From Blastomussa wellsi (Eukaryota > Cnidaria > Anthozoa > Scleractinia > Plerogyridae): a stretch of 64,000 nucleotides of DNA. This document shows, piece by piece, positions 11,172 through 21,834 of this stretch. Location of the stretch: the NCBI GenBank assembly GCA_947652115.1, contig OX393569.1, positions 20,834,934 through 20,898,933 of the forward strand. Direction: 5' to 3'. Below the pieces are notes generated by a model. It did no database searches and was not told where the DNA came from. It saw only the letters and a list, made by a program, of their open reading frames with translations. How positions within the stretch are numbered: the stretch's first letter is position 1; the number at the start of each line of letters is the position of its first letter. Position numbers and translations under genes: made by a program.

Positions 11172-11340
11172 GGAGACAAAGAGCCTTATTACTTCCGTGT
11201 TACATGCGTCGCGTTACTTTTGTGTAACACAAGACGTTTTATAATTACTTCCGTGAGACAAAGGGTTTTATTGCTTCCGTGTTACATGCGCCGCGTTACA
11301 TATGTAACATAAGCTGCTAATAAAGACAGATTCAGAGAAC
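11172..11340 (+). promoter_or_regulatory. Promoter block of Kunitz gene 2 containing tandem ~70-bp repeats
   Basis: TTCCGTGTTACATGCGTCGCGTTAC occurs here as two tandem, slightly diverged copies, and the whole block recurs at 12545-12680 ahead of Kunitz gene 3. Both blocks end with an AATAAAG or TAATAAAG sequence 50-120 bp before the coding start, which may serve as a weak TATA element. The duplication shows that the gene and its promoter were copied together. Confidence 0.5.
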
Positions 11341-11374
11341 ACGAAATAGGTTGTTCTTCGCAAGGTTCTGCAAT

Positions 11375-12007
11375 ATGTTGGTCCGTTCTTTTGTTCTGTG
11401 TTTTCTTGTGGCCACTTGGATCACAGCAGGTGAGTACAACATCTGATCGTCTTTGAGTTCAAAAACCCATCAAGAATTTTTGCATATTTTAAAACAACAA
11501 GGTCTACAATGAAAATACTAAATGACGAAGTAGTACATTGCGACATTTATCACTTGACTCCCCAGTTATTTGAATGAATATCTGCCTCTAGTAACTTCGG
11601 ATAGTCAAATATGTCTGTCTTAGTCCATGGAGTAGCAATGTTTTTAAGGAATAACCAGGGATGGAAACCGTAAGTCCAGAGCTCGTGAGCCACATGTTTT
11701 GTAGTTCCCCGATTTTTCTGTTTTTTTTTTTTTGTTTAGAAAAAACGCCCTCCTAGACGCGCGCCCTACTTATACAATTCTCGCAGAAATGTAATTTTCT
11801 CTGTTTCTTTCATCTTTTTTAGGCTCAGCGAACCTTTGCTGCCTCCCCAAGGTAACAGGGCCATGCAGGGCGTATTTTCGCCGCTTCTTCTTCAACAAAG
11901 CAACTAACAAGTGCCAGCCGTTTGTCTACGGTGGCTGCGCGGGAAATGAAAACAACTTTGAGTCACTGAAGCAGTGTCAGGACACTTGTAACGGCGCAGA
12001 ATGCTAA
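11375..12007 (+). CDS. Secreted Kunitz-type serine protease inhibitor, P1 Arg (79 aa)
   Basis: The coding exons are 11375-11429 (signal peptide, [19 protein letters not shown]) and 11823-12007. The domain has all six Kunitz cysteines in the usual spacing, the GPCRA reactive loop with Arg at P1, [27 protein letters not shown] and CQDTC. P1 Arg predicts a trypsin-like target. Two additional cysteines, one directly after the first and one at the C-terminus (NGAEC), suggest a fourth disulfide tying the termini. The gene is a tandem duplicate of the one at 12789. AATAAA at 12114 is a likely poly(A) signal. Function could be defence, digestion control or venom; the sequence does not decide. Confidence 0.93.
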
Positions 12008-12113
12008 AGGGTATCGACGAAATGGTCTTGACGTACAAAAGTTGAACAAGACAATCCAAGAGGGCAAGCAGAAGACTTTTTCTAAAACATAAAATGTTGC
12101 CATAAAATGGCTC

Positions 12114-12119
12114 AATAAA
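12114..12119 (+). terminator. Poly(A) signal of Kunitz gene 2
   Basis: AATAAA occurs 107 bp after the stop codon, in AT-rich sequence. Confidence 0.6.
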
Positions 12120-12788
12120 CTAGAAAACAAAAGAACATTTTAAGCTAATTATTAGTTAGAAGATCAATTTGTGAATCAAGATAGTAAGATAACCAACTCT
12201 AGGCTTGGTCTTTCAACTTGTATTATTGAAATAAAATTTAAAAACGGAAGCCTTTTGCCCGTATTTAATGCCTATTTCCATTACATCAGTGCTTTAAAAT
12301 GGCCTGGTACTTAAGGATTGGCGCGCGCTAAAAACAATTGTTATTATCAACTGAAAAATTGAAACGTTCAGTAAAGGGACATTACCAATTATTTCCCACC
12401 CTACTTTGACGAGGTCAATTGCATCAAAGAAACGAAATCAAGGACCTTATCACCGCAGGAACATCTTGACCAAGAATTAAATTATCTCAAGAGGAATTAT
12501 ATGAAATATGTGACAAAATTTACATGCTCCATTTGGAGTACGTCAGTTACTTCCGTGTTACATACGTGGCGTTACTTTTGTGTAACACAAGACGTTTATG
12601 ATTACTTCCATGAGACAAAGGGTTTTATTGCTTCCGTGTTACATGCGTCGCGTTACATTTGTAACGTAAGCTGCCAATAAAGGGTCGCGCATTTAATATT
12701 CTTGGCGAAATCTATTTCTGACAGATTCGGAGAACACGAAATTGCGTGTAAACATTTCTATAGGTTGTTCTTCGCAAGGTTCTCCAAT
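12120..12788. other. Spacer and promoter of Kunitz gene 3
   Basis: This repeats the arrangement upstream of Kunitz gene 2: CTTTGACGAGGTCA near 12405, the GTTACATRCG repeats at 12545-12680, then the 5' UTR with GATTCGGAGAACACGAAAT. It lacks the 166-bp MITE found in the gene 2 copy. Confidence 0.6.
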
Positions 12789-13427
12789 ATGTTGGTCCGT
12801 TCTTTTGTTCTGTGTTTTCTTGTTGCCACTTTGATCACAGCAGGTGAGTACAACATGTGGTCGTATTTAGACTCTATTTATGTTCAGGTTCAGTTTCAAG
12901 ACACCCATCGAGAATTTAACACATTTTCATATAACTAGGGTCTACAACAAAAATACGAAATGAGGAAGAAGCGCATTGTAAAAGTGTTCATCATTTCCCA
13001 GATATTTAGATGAAAAACTATGTCTCAAGAAACTTCGGATAGGCAGTTTGTCTGCCGGGTTTAGGAGTTCATGGAGTAAAAATTATTTCAAAGAACAAAA
13101 GCCTAGAATAACCAACCGGGAATGAAAAACTGACGTGTCCTCATGTATAAATACTGTTATTTTTAGAAACACGCCCCCTAAGAACGCAGGCTCTACTAAC
13201 AAAATTCTAACAGAAATGTAACTTTATCTCTTCCTTGTTTAGGCTCAGCGAACACGTGTTGCCTCCCCAAGGTAACAGGACCATGCATGGCGTATTTTCG
13301 CCGCTTCTTCTACAACAAAGCTACTAAACAGTGCGAGCAGTTTGTCTACGGTGGCTGCCAAGGAAATGAAAACAACTTTGAGTCGGTATCGGAGTGTTTC
13401 GATGCTTGTGACAGCGTAGAATGCTAA
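12789..13427 (+). CDS. Secreted Kunitz-type protein, P1 Met (79 aa)
   Basis: Coding exons are 12789-12843 (signal peptide, [19 protein letters not shown]) and 13243-13427. The start was chosen because it matches gene 2; an upstream in-frame ATG at 12702 lies in the duplicated 5' UTR. All six Kunitz cysteines are present, plus the same two extra ones (second residue of CC, and the C-terminal SVEC). The reactive loop reads GPCMA, so P1 is Met instead of Arg. That shifts the predicted target from trypsin-like towards elastase- or chymotrypsin-like enzymes (family knowledge). A donor after the stop (near 13441) pairs with an acceptor at 13555, and AATAAA lies at 13653. Confidence 0.93.
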
Positions 13428-14000
13428 AGGAGTACCGAAGGTGTAAGTGTTAATGCGGTTCTCTGTTTGATATCGGGGGAAGGAAAGCTAAACGTGCAGT
13501 CCATTTTTAACTAAACAGTCATTGCTACTAATTTTTTCTTTACGTCTATTTTCAGGAGAACAGAAGAATTATGTAACACAAGCAGCCTTTATATATTTTG
13601 AGAAAAATAAGTTTCAACATAAATTTGCTATTTGAACAAGGAAAACAATGAAAATAAAAAATACAGATGTAATAATTATTTTGCTGGAATAAATTTTCTT
13701 TGCGGAAGCTGATATGCCTGTATTTTCTGCGCATAAAGCTAATTTTTACTTTAATATATTTTTTTCAAGTAGTTTAGTTTCATTACCTACCGGAAACTGG
13801 TCTGGTACTAAGAGGTAGGCGCGCACACTTACATGTATCGAAATATAAATTTATTCGTTCAATCTCAAATTCATTTGCAAGAGTTCAGCTCTGTGTCAGT
13901 GAGAAACCACTGTTATCTAGTATCATGAAAAATGTACGTTAACGTCAAGGAGAATCCCATCATGAAACGCAAGACTATCAAATGAACCCTGAACACCAGC

Positions 14001-14069
14001 AACCTCGTTCCCAGGGTTCTCTCCTTCCCGTCCCCTGGAGCGTGAGAGAGAGACCCTGGCAACGAGGTT
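14001..14069. mobile_element. Mini-palindrome, CCTCGTTCCCAGGG family
   Basis: AACCTCGTTCCCAGGGTT is inverted by ACCCTGGCAACGAGGTT, with a CTCTCC/GAGAGAG stem inside. The same ends appear at about 9087, 48449-48496 and 49203-49232, so this is a dispersed family. Confidence 0.65.
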
Positions 14070-14269
14070 GGAACGCCAGGTTTCTTGCCATGTGCGGTCC
14101 AGTTTTTATAGTACCGAGGATCAAAACTGGTATAATCTGTCAAACCGCCTAATCGGCTGAATATATTCGATTTTTTCCAATAACAGCACACCGTCCAAGC
14201 CTCAAAAAGAAGCTTTACTTTAAACAGCTTGAAGTGTACGTTTGCTCAAAATTGGCCTGCTCTCCTTTC

Positions 14270-14720
14270 ACGGGGCCAACCTTTTCATATGTACCTGCAT
14301 GTACGGTTCAACGGTTACATGTTTTCCCGCGCTTGCTACCTGTCCGGTTTTCCCGCGCATTTAACACCGGTTGCATGTCACCTTTTACTATTTTTACGCA
14401 CTTTCTAAAAGTTTTGATTTCCCGCATTTGGCATGTGGCCATATCCAGTACTCTTCACCGGTTCGTATAATGCGCATTTGGCATCGGTCGGACCATCGGT
14501 CGTCGTTTTTTCTTCGCTAGCTACCTGTGCAGTTTTCCCGTACATTTGACATCCGTAGTTTTTTCTACGCGCTTGCTACAAGTTCCGATTTCCCGCATTT
14601 GACGGCGGTCACTCGTATCTTTTCCTGCGCATTTGGCATCGGCCACGTGTTTTTTCCGCTCAATTGGTTACTTTTCCCTTTCTCCGGCTTGTTGCCGGTG
14701 GTGTCGATTGCTCACATCTG
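14270..14720. repeat. Degenerate repeats built on TTTTCCCGCGCATTTGGCAT
   Basis: Variants of TTTTCCCGCGCATTTGRCATCGGT and CGCGCTTGCTACCTGTCCGG recur about ten times with irregular 30-70 bp spacing. This looks like an old, eroded satellite. ORFs across it are not protein-like. Confidence 0.55.
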
Positions 14721-14826
14721 GTACCAGTTTACACATGTTTTCCAACATAGGGAAAAGTACTCAACAAAAGAGGAATCACATCGAAGTGTATTCGTTCAGG
14801 CTACATAAATGGCAAAGATTCTAAAA

Positions 14827-17288
14827 TTATCCTTGCGAATTGGCTTCAACTACAAGTTCACAAATTCGTCGAAAAATAGATCTCTGACCTTGCTTGATTC
14901 TCATTACGGACAAGTGCCTATTGCTGAGCTTGTCATCCTCTGAAAGTGTAACGTCTTTCCACATGTTGACGTCTCCATATCGCTGCTTAACGCACAACTC
15001 TGCAACACTAATCACAGAAAATGATAATATGAAATAAGAAGTGGGGCATAAATTTCCGAAAATGTCAAATTAAGACAATGGAGATAGGGAATAAACTATC
15101 ACAGTGAGCAACACATGACAAATATGATACCTTTTCAATGTGCTCCTCCATTCTATCGGCCAATGATGCATTAACTCTGTTTTTAAGTTGAAAAAGAAAT
15201 AAAATGGTTGTGAGTTGATATCCATTGAATACGTTCAGAAGATCTCTTCAGAACCGCCAACACTGAACAAAATCAAATACTGAAAACGGCAAGCACTTGT
15301 GGGCACTTGTAGTCCCTATCGTTTCCTGAGAGAAGTAGAGAAAGGAACTGGAGACGAGATTGGAACTTTTGAAGTTTGTTGCTTAATTAACTAAGAACAG
15401 TAACTATAAAGAAAAATGACTTGAACTGTACTGCGCTCACAATCCAGGCTTCATCAATAACTTACCATAGGTTAGAGATTGTTCGAATTCTGCTTTGTCA
15501 TCATCATCATCATCAGCCCCCTCTACCTCCCCCTCCTCATCTTCATCCTCTTCCTCCTCCTCCTCCTCCTCCTCCTCCTCCTCATCATCATCATCATCCC
15601 CCTCTACCTCCCCCTCCTCATCTTCATCCTCTTCCTCCTCCTCCTCCTCCTCCTCATCATCATCATCATCACCATCATCATCATCTTTGTTACTATTCTG
15701 ATCGTCATCATCATCATCAATGTTGCTATTGTCACCCTCATCATCATCATTATCATCACCATCATTATTATTAACACTGCCTTCATCATTGCAATCGGAC
15801 ATTTTGCCATTCTCAGCACTTTCAATGTAACTGGGTCCATTACATGCTTGCATCAAGTCTTGTTTTGAAGTTTTACGCATATCCATAGTTCTGTTTGCAT
15901 TAGTGTCTAAGCCACTTAAGTAAGTTTTAGCACAATCTTTAGATCTAATGGAAGAGTCTTCTGTTGTGCCTGATACTTTATCATACTGAATGTTTTTCAT
16001 CTTTTTCTGTTTCCATTCTGACTCCATTTCATCTTCACGGCTTTTTCTTTTCTCTTTCTTTTTCTCTGACTTAAAAACAAGTTCCAAAATTCTCCAGCTT
16101 GTGTCCCTTTTAAATTCATCACCAGTCTGATCTAACACATGCCCAATGTCATCAAATTCTTCACTTCTCTTTTGCTGAATTTGGTCCTCTAAAAGCTGTC
16201 TGAACTGTTCGTTGGACAAATGAAGGATCTTAAACAAAACAAACATTTGACCAAAAAATTAATAAGGATATTTATTATTAAAATAATAATGAATTGCCAA
16301 CTCAAAAGCAACTAATTGATCAACCAATCAACCAAGCTACTGACTGACTGACTGACCAACCCAACCACCCACCCACTGACTGACCCGCTGACTAACCCAC
16401 CAATTGACTGACTGACTGACTGGCTCACAAACTGAACCACTGACCAAGAATGACTCAACAAAGCATTTTCTCCACTTACCCTTAGGGTAGCATACAAATC
16501 TGGACCAAAATGTGAACATCCCTCTCGTCCAAAGAGAAACATGTCATCTTCAGAGGCCACACCCTACAAAGAAATTCTGGATCAACAGTGTACATTTACG
16601 GCAGAAACATTTTGAAATGTGAAAAACAAATTTCAAATTATGAAACTTTCCTGATCATATTTACTCACCATTGCCTCCAAAAACTCAAACTTGGTGTCTA
16701 ACACTCCCACTGCCTGTCGAGACTGGTTTGCTTTCAACACTTCACCAAATGCACTGATGGGCACATCTACCTACATTGAACAAATGACACAGAATAATTT
16801 CATGTTTTAAGACCAATCAAATAGGGGTGGCAAATCATACACAACTTTGAAAGACGGCGAGATAGATCAAAATGTACAGTGGAAACCCATTAATACAGTA
16901 ATTGATAAGAGGCCCATTAAATTTGACTAAATTGTGTGATGGATATTTTTTTGAAGAAATATTTGCAATGTCTTATTACTAAAAGGCTGTTTACACGACA
17001 GCAAAGTTTAGCCTGGACTGTGATCTGGACCCGACCCTGATCCGGACCCCACAATTTTTGTAAAGAAACAATCACGTTTTCACAAGGCCAAGTGAAAACT
17101 TGACTGTTTCTTTACAAAACTCATCGGGTCTGGACCATTTTTTTGACTGAACTAGATTAAGGTGTAAACTTTGTAGAATAGCCCTATTTCATAAATGGCT
17201 GTCAATTTTTAATTCTTTTGTGTGCATTTAAATTAACCTTTCCAACTTTGATTAAAAGTAAAAATTCTTTTGATTTACCGACTCAAAA

Positions 17289-17320
<32 letters not shown>

Positions 17321-18787
17321 ACACAAAAATATGTAACATTGGAAGCCATTTACGCTTATGTAATGGGTCTATATTAGAAATTCTGGAAGTATTTTACCAT
17401 GTCATATGGATTTGGTAATTCATCCTCCACAAACCCATAAGACTGAAGTAAGTGACAGTTTGCTAGCTTGCCATAAGTGTTGAAAATTTCCTGTCCCTAA
17501 CACAAAGATTGGAAAACAAATCAGTAAAATCATCAACTTTAAATTATTTGTGGCCTGCAAGCATTTGACTCTGGAACACAGGGTCATGACTGCAGCCTAG
17601 AGTGACTGAATTCAGATGACCTTTATATTGTAGTCCAATGCCATACTACTTCTTCTAAGGCTGCCACAGAGTACACAGTATTTACCTTGTGAATATCTTG
17701 GGTTGCAACCATAGACAAAGATTTAGCACCAAACTCCAGATGGGCATTATTTTTACTGATGTGATTTAGAATGTCGGCCATTGGGACCATCATAGGAGCT
17801 GCATCATTATTCTTGACATCTTCATCATCATCATCATCATCATCAGTATCACCATCGTCATTTTTGCTTGACTCGTCCTCTGTGAAACTGTAGGCCATGA
17901 CAAATGCTGCCATGTGTTTATAAAGAGCAGCAGTGTGACAGGATTCACTGACAAGAAAAACAATTGAAATAATGTTAACTCTCTTAGGTCCAAACTTTAA
18001 GTATTAATAAATTGGGTAGTTCCAAACAAATCCATGCCCAACCCATGGAAGATCATTGGAAATGGGGATCTCAAAAGTCAAAATATACAGCTAAACTGGA
18101 ATTTCCAGAGGGTTGAAGTAGTTTAAACCGAAAAAACTTTGGGGAGGGGCCAGGGGAGTTCTGGATGTCTTTTGGTACAATTCATTGTTACTTGCAAATA
18201 GAAGATAGGGTTTTGGTGTTGAAATATGAATCCCACGTAAAACGGTGTACCTGAAAAGCTCTTGGTGTTTCTTAATAAATGGCAAGATAATATCATTGTA
18301 CTCTTCTTCAATACGTTGAACATCACTCTCAACATCCTCCTCTACACCAGTCCCCTGCAGCTCCTTCTGTTTCTCCTCCAGTCCCCAGAACATGGGCTGA
18401 TCCAGGACTGTGACGTCAGGCAGAAGGTTTAAATATGGCCTCCAGTGTGATGCTGGATTAGTGTACTCGTACATCAATGTTAGAAGAAGAGGAGCCCAGC
18501 CAGATCTGGATGAAAAATAACAGCTTGAATGACAAATGTCCAAATTGATTCATGGAATCATTACATTATAATAAATTGATTGAGTGATTGATGCTGTATA
18601 AATTGATTCACTTGGTAGGGTGATAAGTGAATGAATTAATCAAATGATTGACTGCTTTCTAATTTTTTTACTGATGCTTGATGAAGAGTCATATGAATGG
18701 TTACTTGATTGACTGCTTAGGAAGAGACTGACTTTGATTGAAAGACTCCGAATAACTGACTCACTGAATAACTGACTGACTGACTGA

Positions 18788-18836
<49 letters not shown>

Positions 18837-20260
18837 TGGCTGGCTGACTGACTGACTGACTGACAGTCTGACCCACTGACCAACTGACTGACTGACAACC
18901 AGGCTGGCTGACTGACTGACTGACTGATTGGTTGGCTGGTAATACTGGCTGAAGTGCCAGGATATCAAAGATTTACCAAAAAACACTTTTATCAGATCAC
19001 TGATATTTAAATTGAAGGTTTTACTAAGACTATCACTTGAAGTGTCTTGGTGAGTTTCCCAAAACATAACAGAATTCTTTATTCAGAGTCCAGTGCATTT
19101 CAACCAGGAGTAAGAGATCATCTCATCCAAACCTCCTATAAAAATAAAACTACAAAACAAACTTTTCCTATAATTATGCAATTATATGCTCAGCTTTTTA
19201 CCCTCTTTCTGAACCAAACTGAACCTCATTTGCTAAATTTCCAACGATCTCTGAAATGGATGAGTTCTTGGGTTGTAACACAAGTGATCGTGGAATTTCA
19301 AACAAGCACTCCCTTTCCTCTATGTCCTCTACAGCTATCATGCCATAACGATGGCATGACCCTTGCAGCCCAACTTTCACCTAAAAACAAGCAGTAGTTT
19401 AGATCTAACATGTCCTATTGCCAGTAACTTGGCCTGAATGCAATCATAGTGTTGACCCGTTTCCACTGTGTGATGAAACAATTGAAAGAAAAATGGGGAG
19501 ACCTCTTCCCTTCTCCTAACTCTTCCTGTGGGTTTGTAGCTGGTGTTTTTGGCTTCATTGAAGGAGGAGGAGGTCAGGGGATCTGGAGCTTCCCCCCCCC
19601 CCTTTACTCCAAGTTCCCTCCCTGTCCTTAGTGTGTTCATTTTTAATTCTCAATTTTACATAATATTTCAAACATTTTCCTGATTTTTCCCAGTCAATTC
19701 CCACCACCTTGGGAGTCCTGCATCCTGCCCTCTCTTTTCCCACCACCCCTACCCTCACATTCCCTATTCTCCCCAGCTACCACCCCCACCTCCCTGTTCC
19801 ACACCACCACCCCCACCCCCTGTCCCCCTCCGCCCTGTCTGCTGATGACTTTCCCACACATTCGCTTCCTATCATTCTCTTTTGTCTGGGTCATTTATAC
19901 GTTTTCTGAGATTTTCAGATCATTGTTTTTCTTAACATGCACACTGGAATATGTTTAAAAATGTGAGGAGAAAATATCAATTAATCACCGCCGTGTGTTC
20001 CTTCAGTTTTTTTTGTCCCTTTGTAAACGTTTTTCTGATGTTTCAGTGACAGTAAAACTCTAAAATTATGGAAAAATTCTTGACTGAATTGTTAATACAA
20101 GTGAGGGGATATTCCGTTAAATTTTTTCAATAGTGACACTTCAAAGCAAATTAATATTCTGTTAACAAACCTTTTTGCTCAGTATCAGGCCATTCTGTTC
20201 ACACCATGATAGGAATTCCGTCAAGATTCCATCCGACTTCTCTGTGATCTCATCCGCCAT
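14827..20260 (-). CDS. SETD6: N-lysine methyltransferase SETD6 (686 aa) with large acidic insertion
   Basis: SETD6 monomethylates lysines on nuclear proteins (RELA and H2AZ in mammals). Exons in gene order: 20171-20260, 19202-19380, 18251-18505, 17686-17947, 17398-17496, 16669-16770, 16480-16563, 15466-16228, 15131-15176, 14827-15007. All have GT-AG borders and sum to 687 codons. The SET domain (about residues 35-290) shows SGWAPLLL, PASHWRPY, MFWGLEEKQKELQGTGV, ADILNH (232-237) and NTYG (268-271). The substrate-binding domain follows and ends EWRSTLKSVAEL ... LSVMRIKQGQRSIF. Vertebrate proteins are about 450-470 residues; the excess comes mostly from roughly 200 residues in exon 8 (358-611) rich in Asp/Glu, plus an Asp run at 205-218. 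The exon 15131 acceptor is AG/AG-ambiguous; the chosen site is the one that keeps frame and aligns. Confidence 0.93.
15482..15745 (-). repeat. Coding Asp/Glu repeat in SETD6 exon 8
   Basis: TCC/TCA triplets (Glu/Asp codons on the minus strand) form two copies of an approximately 100-bp unit. Each copy encodes an acidic run followed by DEDEEGEVEG. Apparent plus-strand ORFs of poly-Ser, poly-Pro/His and poly-Ile/Leu are frame shadows of it. Confidence 0.85.
16312..16440. repeat. ACTGACTG/CAACC simple repeat in a SETD6 intron
   Basis: Tetranucleotide GACT and CCAACCAACC tracts. Minus-strand frames such as SQSVSQSV come from the repeat. Confidence 0.8.
16985..17172. mobile_element. TTTACACG fold-back element in a SETD6 intron
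   Basis: It starts CTGTTTACACGACAG and ends AGGTGTAAAC. At its centre TTTTGTAAAGAAACA ... GTTTTCAC folds against GTGAAAAC ... TGTTTCTTTACAAAA. It shares ends and GGACC-rich subterminal sequence with the element at 10361-10618. Confidence 0.65.
18745..18950. repeat. GACT/GGCT tetranucleotide microsatellite in a SETD6 intron
   Basis: Long runs of GGCT and GACT with minor interruptions. The SQSVSQ/PASQPASQ frames are artefacts. Confidence 0.9.
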
Positions 20261-20594
20261 TTTGTAAACATGCTCCACGTGCGAACCAGAAGGACTGGGC
20301 CTTGTTCAATTTAAAAACATCCGTACTGCCTTACTGGGGTGGGGCTCTAATAATATGTTTTCTATCAAATGGAACATTTGGGAGGAGATTTTATAATTTA
20401 ACACAAAATAATTAATAATGTATATAGATATAAACAAACAATAAATTTCATATATTTTAGAATTGAGATGTTTTAAGTATCTTTTATTTTGGTGTAGCTA
20501 TCCCAAGACAAAAACTTTCCTTAGCCTACCCCACATCGGAACAGATTAGTCCTTGCTCTATCCAAGATGGCGGACAGATCAGCTCACAAATAGT
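20261..20594. promoter_or_regulatory. Candidate bidirectional promoter, SETD6 / CCCH gene
   Basis: The start codons of SETD6 (minus) and the CCCH gene (plus) are only 334 bp apart in head-to-head orientation. Both lie in an AAAATGGCGGA or CAAGATGGCGGAC context. The latter matches the YY1-type AAGATGGCGG motif found at the 5' ends of many TATA-less animal genes. No TATA box is evident in either direction. Confidence 0.6.
20567..20593 (+). other. Eight-codon upstream ORF abutting the CCCH start
   Basis: ATGGCGGACAGATCAGC... encodes MADRSAHK and stops at TAG 20591-20593, one base before the main ATG at 20595. If transcription starts upstream, this uORF could regulate initiation. Alternatively the ATGGCGGAC is simply a YY1-type DNA element and transcription starts inside it. 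Confidence 0.45.
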
Positions 20595-21236
20595 ATGTCA
20601 CTTCTTGGCCTTGTTCCCGATTATGGAAGTGATTCTAGCAGTTCGTCTGAATCTGAAGAAGAAGATAGTAAACTAGAAGAAACTGCAAGAAATTCTAGTG
20701 GCAATAAAAATGTTGGCAATGAGCTGAAGAAACCCCAAATGCCTCTTCCATTACCGACGTTGGACGTCAAGGTAGATTCTGCTTCGAACACGAAGGAACT
20801 AAATCAACGAGCCTATCAGACTTCTTCTGTCTTCTTCAATCCATTTCTCGCTGAAGAGAAAAAGAAGCTATCATCTCTCGAGAAACATGTACAACTTTCC
20901 GATGGAAAGTCGGAGGAAGACAAGCACAAATCGAAAAAGGTCTGTTTCAAGTTTCAGAAAGGCCGATGTAGGTTAGGTGACAGATGTAAGTTTTCACATG
21001 GCATAGCAGATACACGGGCTCCAAGTTCTGAAACTGAAAAGCCTAAAGAGCCTAATTTGGCTCCGAGCATTGCTACACCAGGGACAAGATACGAACCTGA
21101 TGAAGAAGAAGAGAGCTGGGAACTGAAAAAGAAGAAGCGAAAGTCTGGGGTGACTGATTCTCTTGTTCCACCAAAGCGAGCAATGGCAGCTTATGAGAAA
21201 CAGAGACATAATGAAAAACCATGGTCGCAGTCATAA
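20595..21236 (+). CDS. CCCH-type zinc-finger protein (213 aa), intronless
   Basis: The single exon encodes an acidic N-terminus (PDYGSDSSSSSESEEED), a conserved-looking SVFFNPFLAEEKKKLSSLEKHV block at about residues 78-100, and one CCCH finger with the spacing C-x7-C-x5-C-x3-H (CFKFQKGRCRLGDRCKFSH). A Lys/Arg-rich tail follows (ELKKKKRKSG, PPKRAMAAYEKQ). CCCH fingers of this kind usually bind RNA, and the basic run is a plausible nuclear signal. The start was placed at MSLLGLVPDYGSDS because such acidic Ser starts are typical; an in-frame ATG at 20553 would add 14 less protein-like residues. I do not recognise the orthologue by name. Confidence 0.85.
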   Translation: MSLLGLVPDYGSDSSSSSESEEEDSKLEETARNSSGNKNVGNELKKPQMPLPLPTLDVKVDSASNTKELNQRAYQTSSVFFNPFLAEEKKKLSSLEKHVQLSDGKSEEDKHKSKKVCFKFQKGRCRLGDRCKFSHGIADTRAPSSETEKPKEPNLAPSIATPGTRYEPDEEEESWELKKKKRKSGVTDSLVPPKRAMAAYEKQRHNEKPWSQS

Positions 21237-21834
21237 CACTTTTATTTTATGGGGTATAATATTGTTTCTACCATAAAAATTGTTGTTCTAAAGAAATTAT
21301 ATCGGATCCATACTGATGCAATGGAAGTTCATTCGATGGATGAGGGGGACTGGGCGGTGGGATTGGGTTTCAAACCAATAGCAACCTTCTCTGGGAGAGG
21401 TATGGCTATTTCTTCAGATTCCTGGACCGAACAACACAATTCGTGCTCAAGAAGAACGAGAGAGGGGTCTTGTTCTCCCTCTAGGTTATATATTTTAGCA
21501 AATAGGGGGCCGTCTCTGAGATCCAATGAGGTATATTTCTACCTTTAAATTTGATGGATGTCCATTAAAATTGCAAAATCTTTGAAAGTTAATTTCAAGC
21601 ATTTTGAAGCCTACTCAGCAGCAGGTTATTGTTTTGCACTGTTGAGCTTGAAACACCCTGATGGAAAATAATAGCTACAAGTACCATAAAAAAACTCAAA
21701 AACATTTTCTTTTCAAACTACTTTAACAATATTATTACTTTTATATTTTCTCTTTAAAGACAAATGCTCAGAGTGTATCAAGCAAACACCCTTAGAATTC
21801 GCCTCAGTTTACATAATGTATAGTTCTATCCATA

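Larger units (their letters stand above)
13660..14826. other. Intergenic region with decayed repeats, between Kunitz gene 3 and SETD6
   Basis: No coding sequence could be supported. It contains a short CCTCGTTCCCAGGG palindrome (14001-14069) and a block of degenerate repeats (14270-14720). Confidence 0.6.

Noticed and set aside
15131..15174. Alternative SETD6 exon 9 frame reading VNASLADRMEEHIEK
   Set aside because: It looks protein-like, but using that acceptor breaks frame with the last exon; the acceptor two bases upstream keeps frame and aligns with SETD6 (EWRSTLKSVAEL).
15421..15868. Plus-strand ORFs rich in His/Pro, Ile/Leu and Ser
   Set aside because: They are the antisense frames of the SETD6 exon 8 Asp/Glu codon repeat.
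16312..16560. 82-aa minus-strand ORF starting MASEDDMF
   Set aside because: Its first part is genuine SETD6 exon 16480-16563; the rest reads through the donor into an intronic simple repeat.
18640..19067. Minus-strand SQSVSQ/PASQPASQ repeat proteins
   Set aside because: They are translations of the GACT/GGCT microsatellite inside a SETD6 intron.
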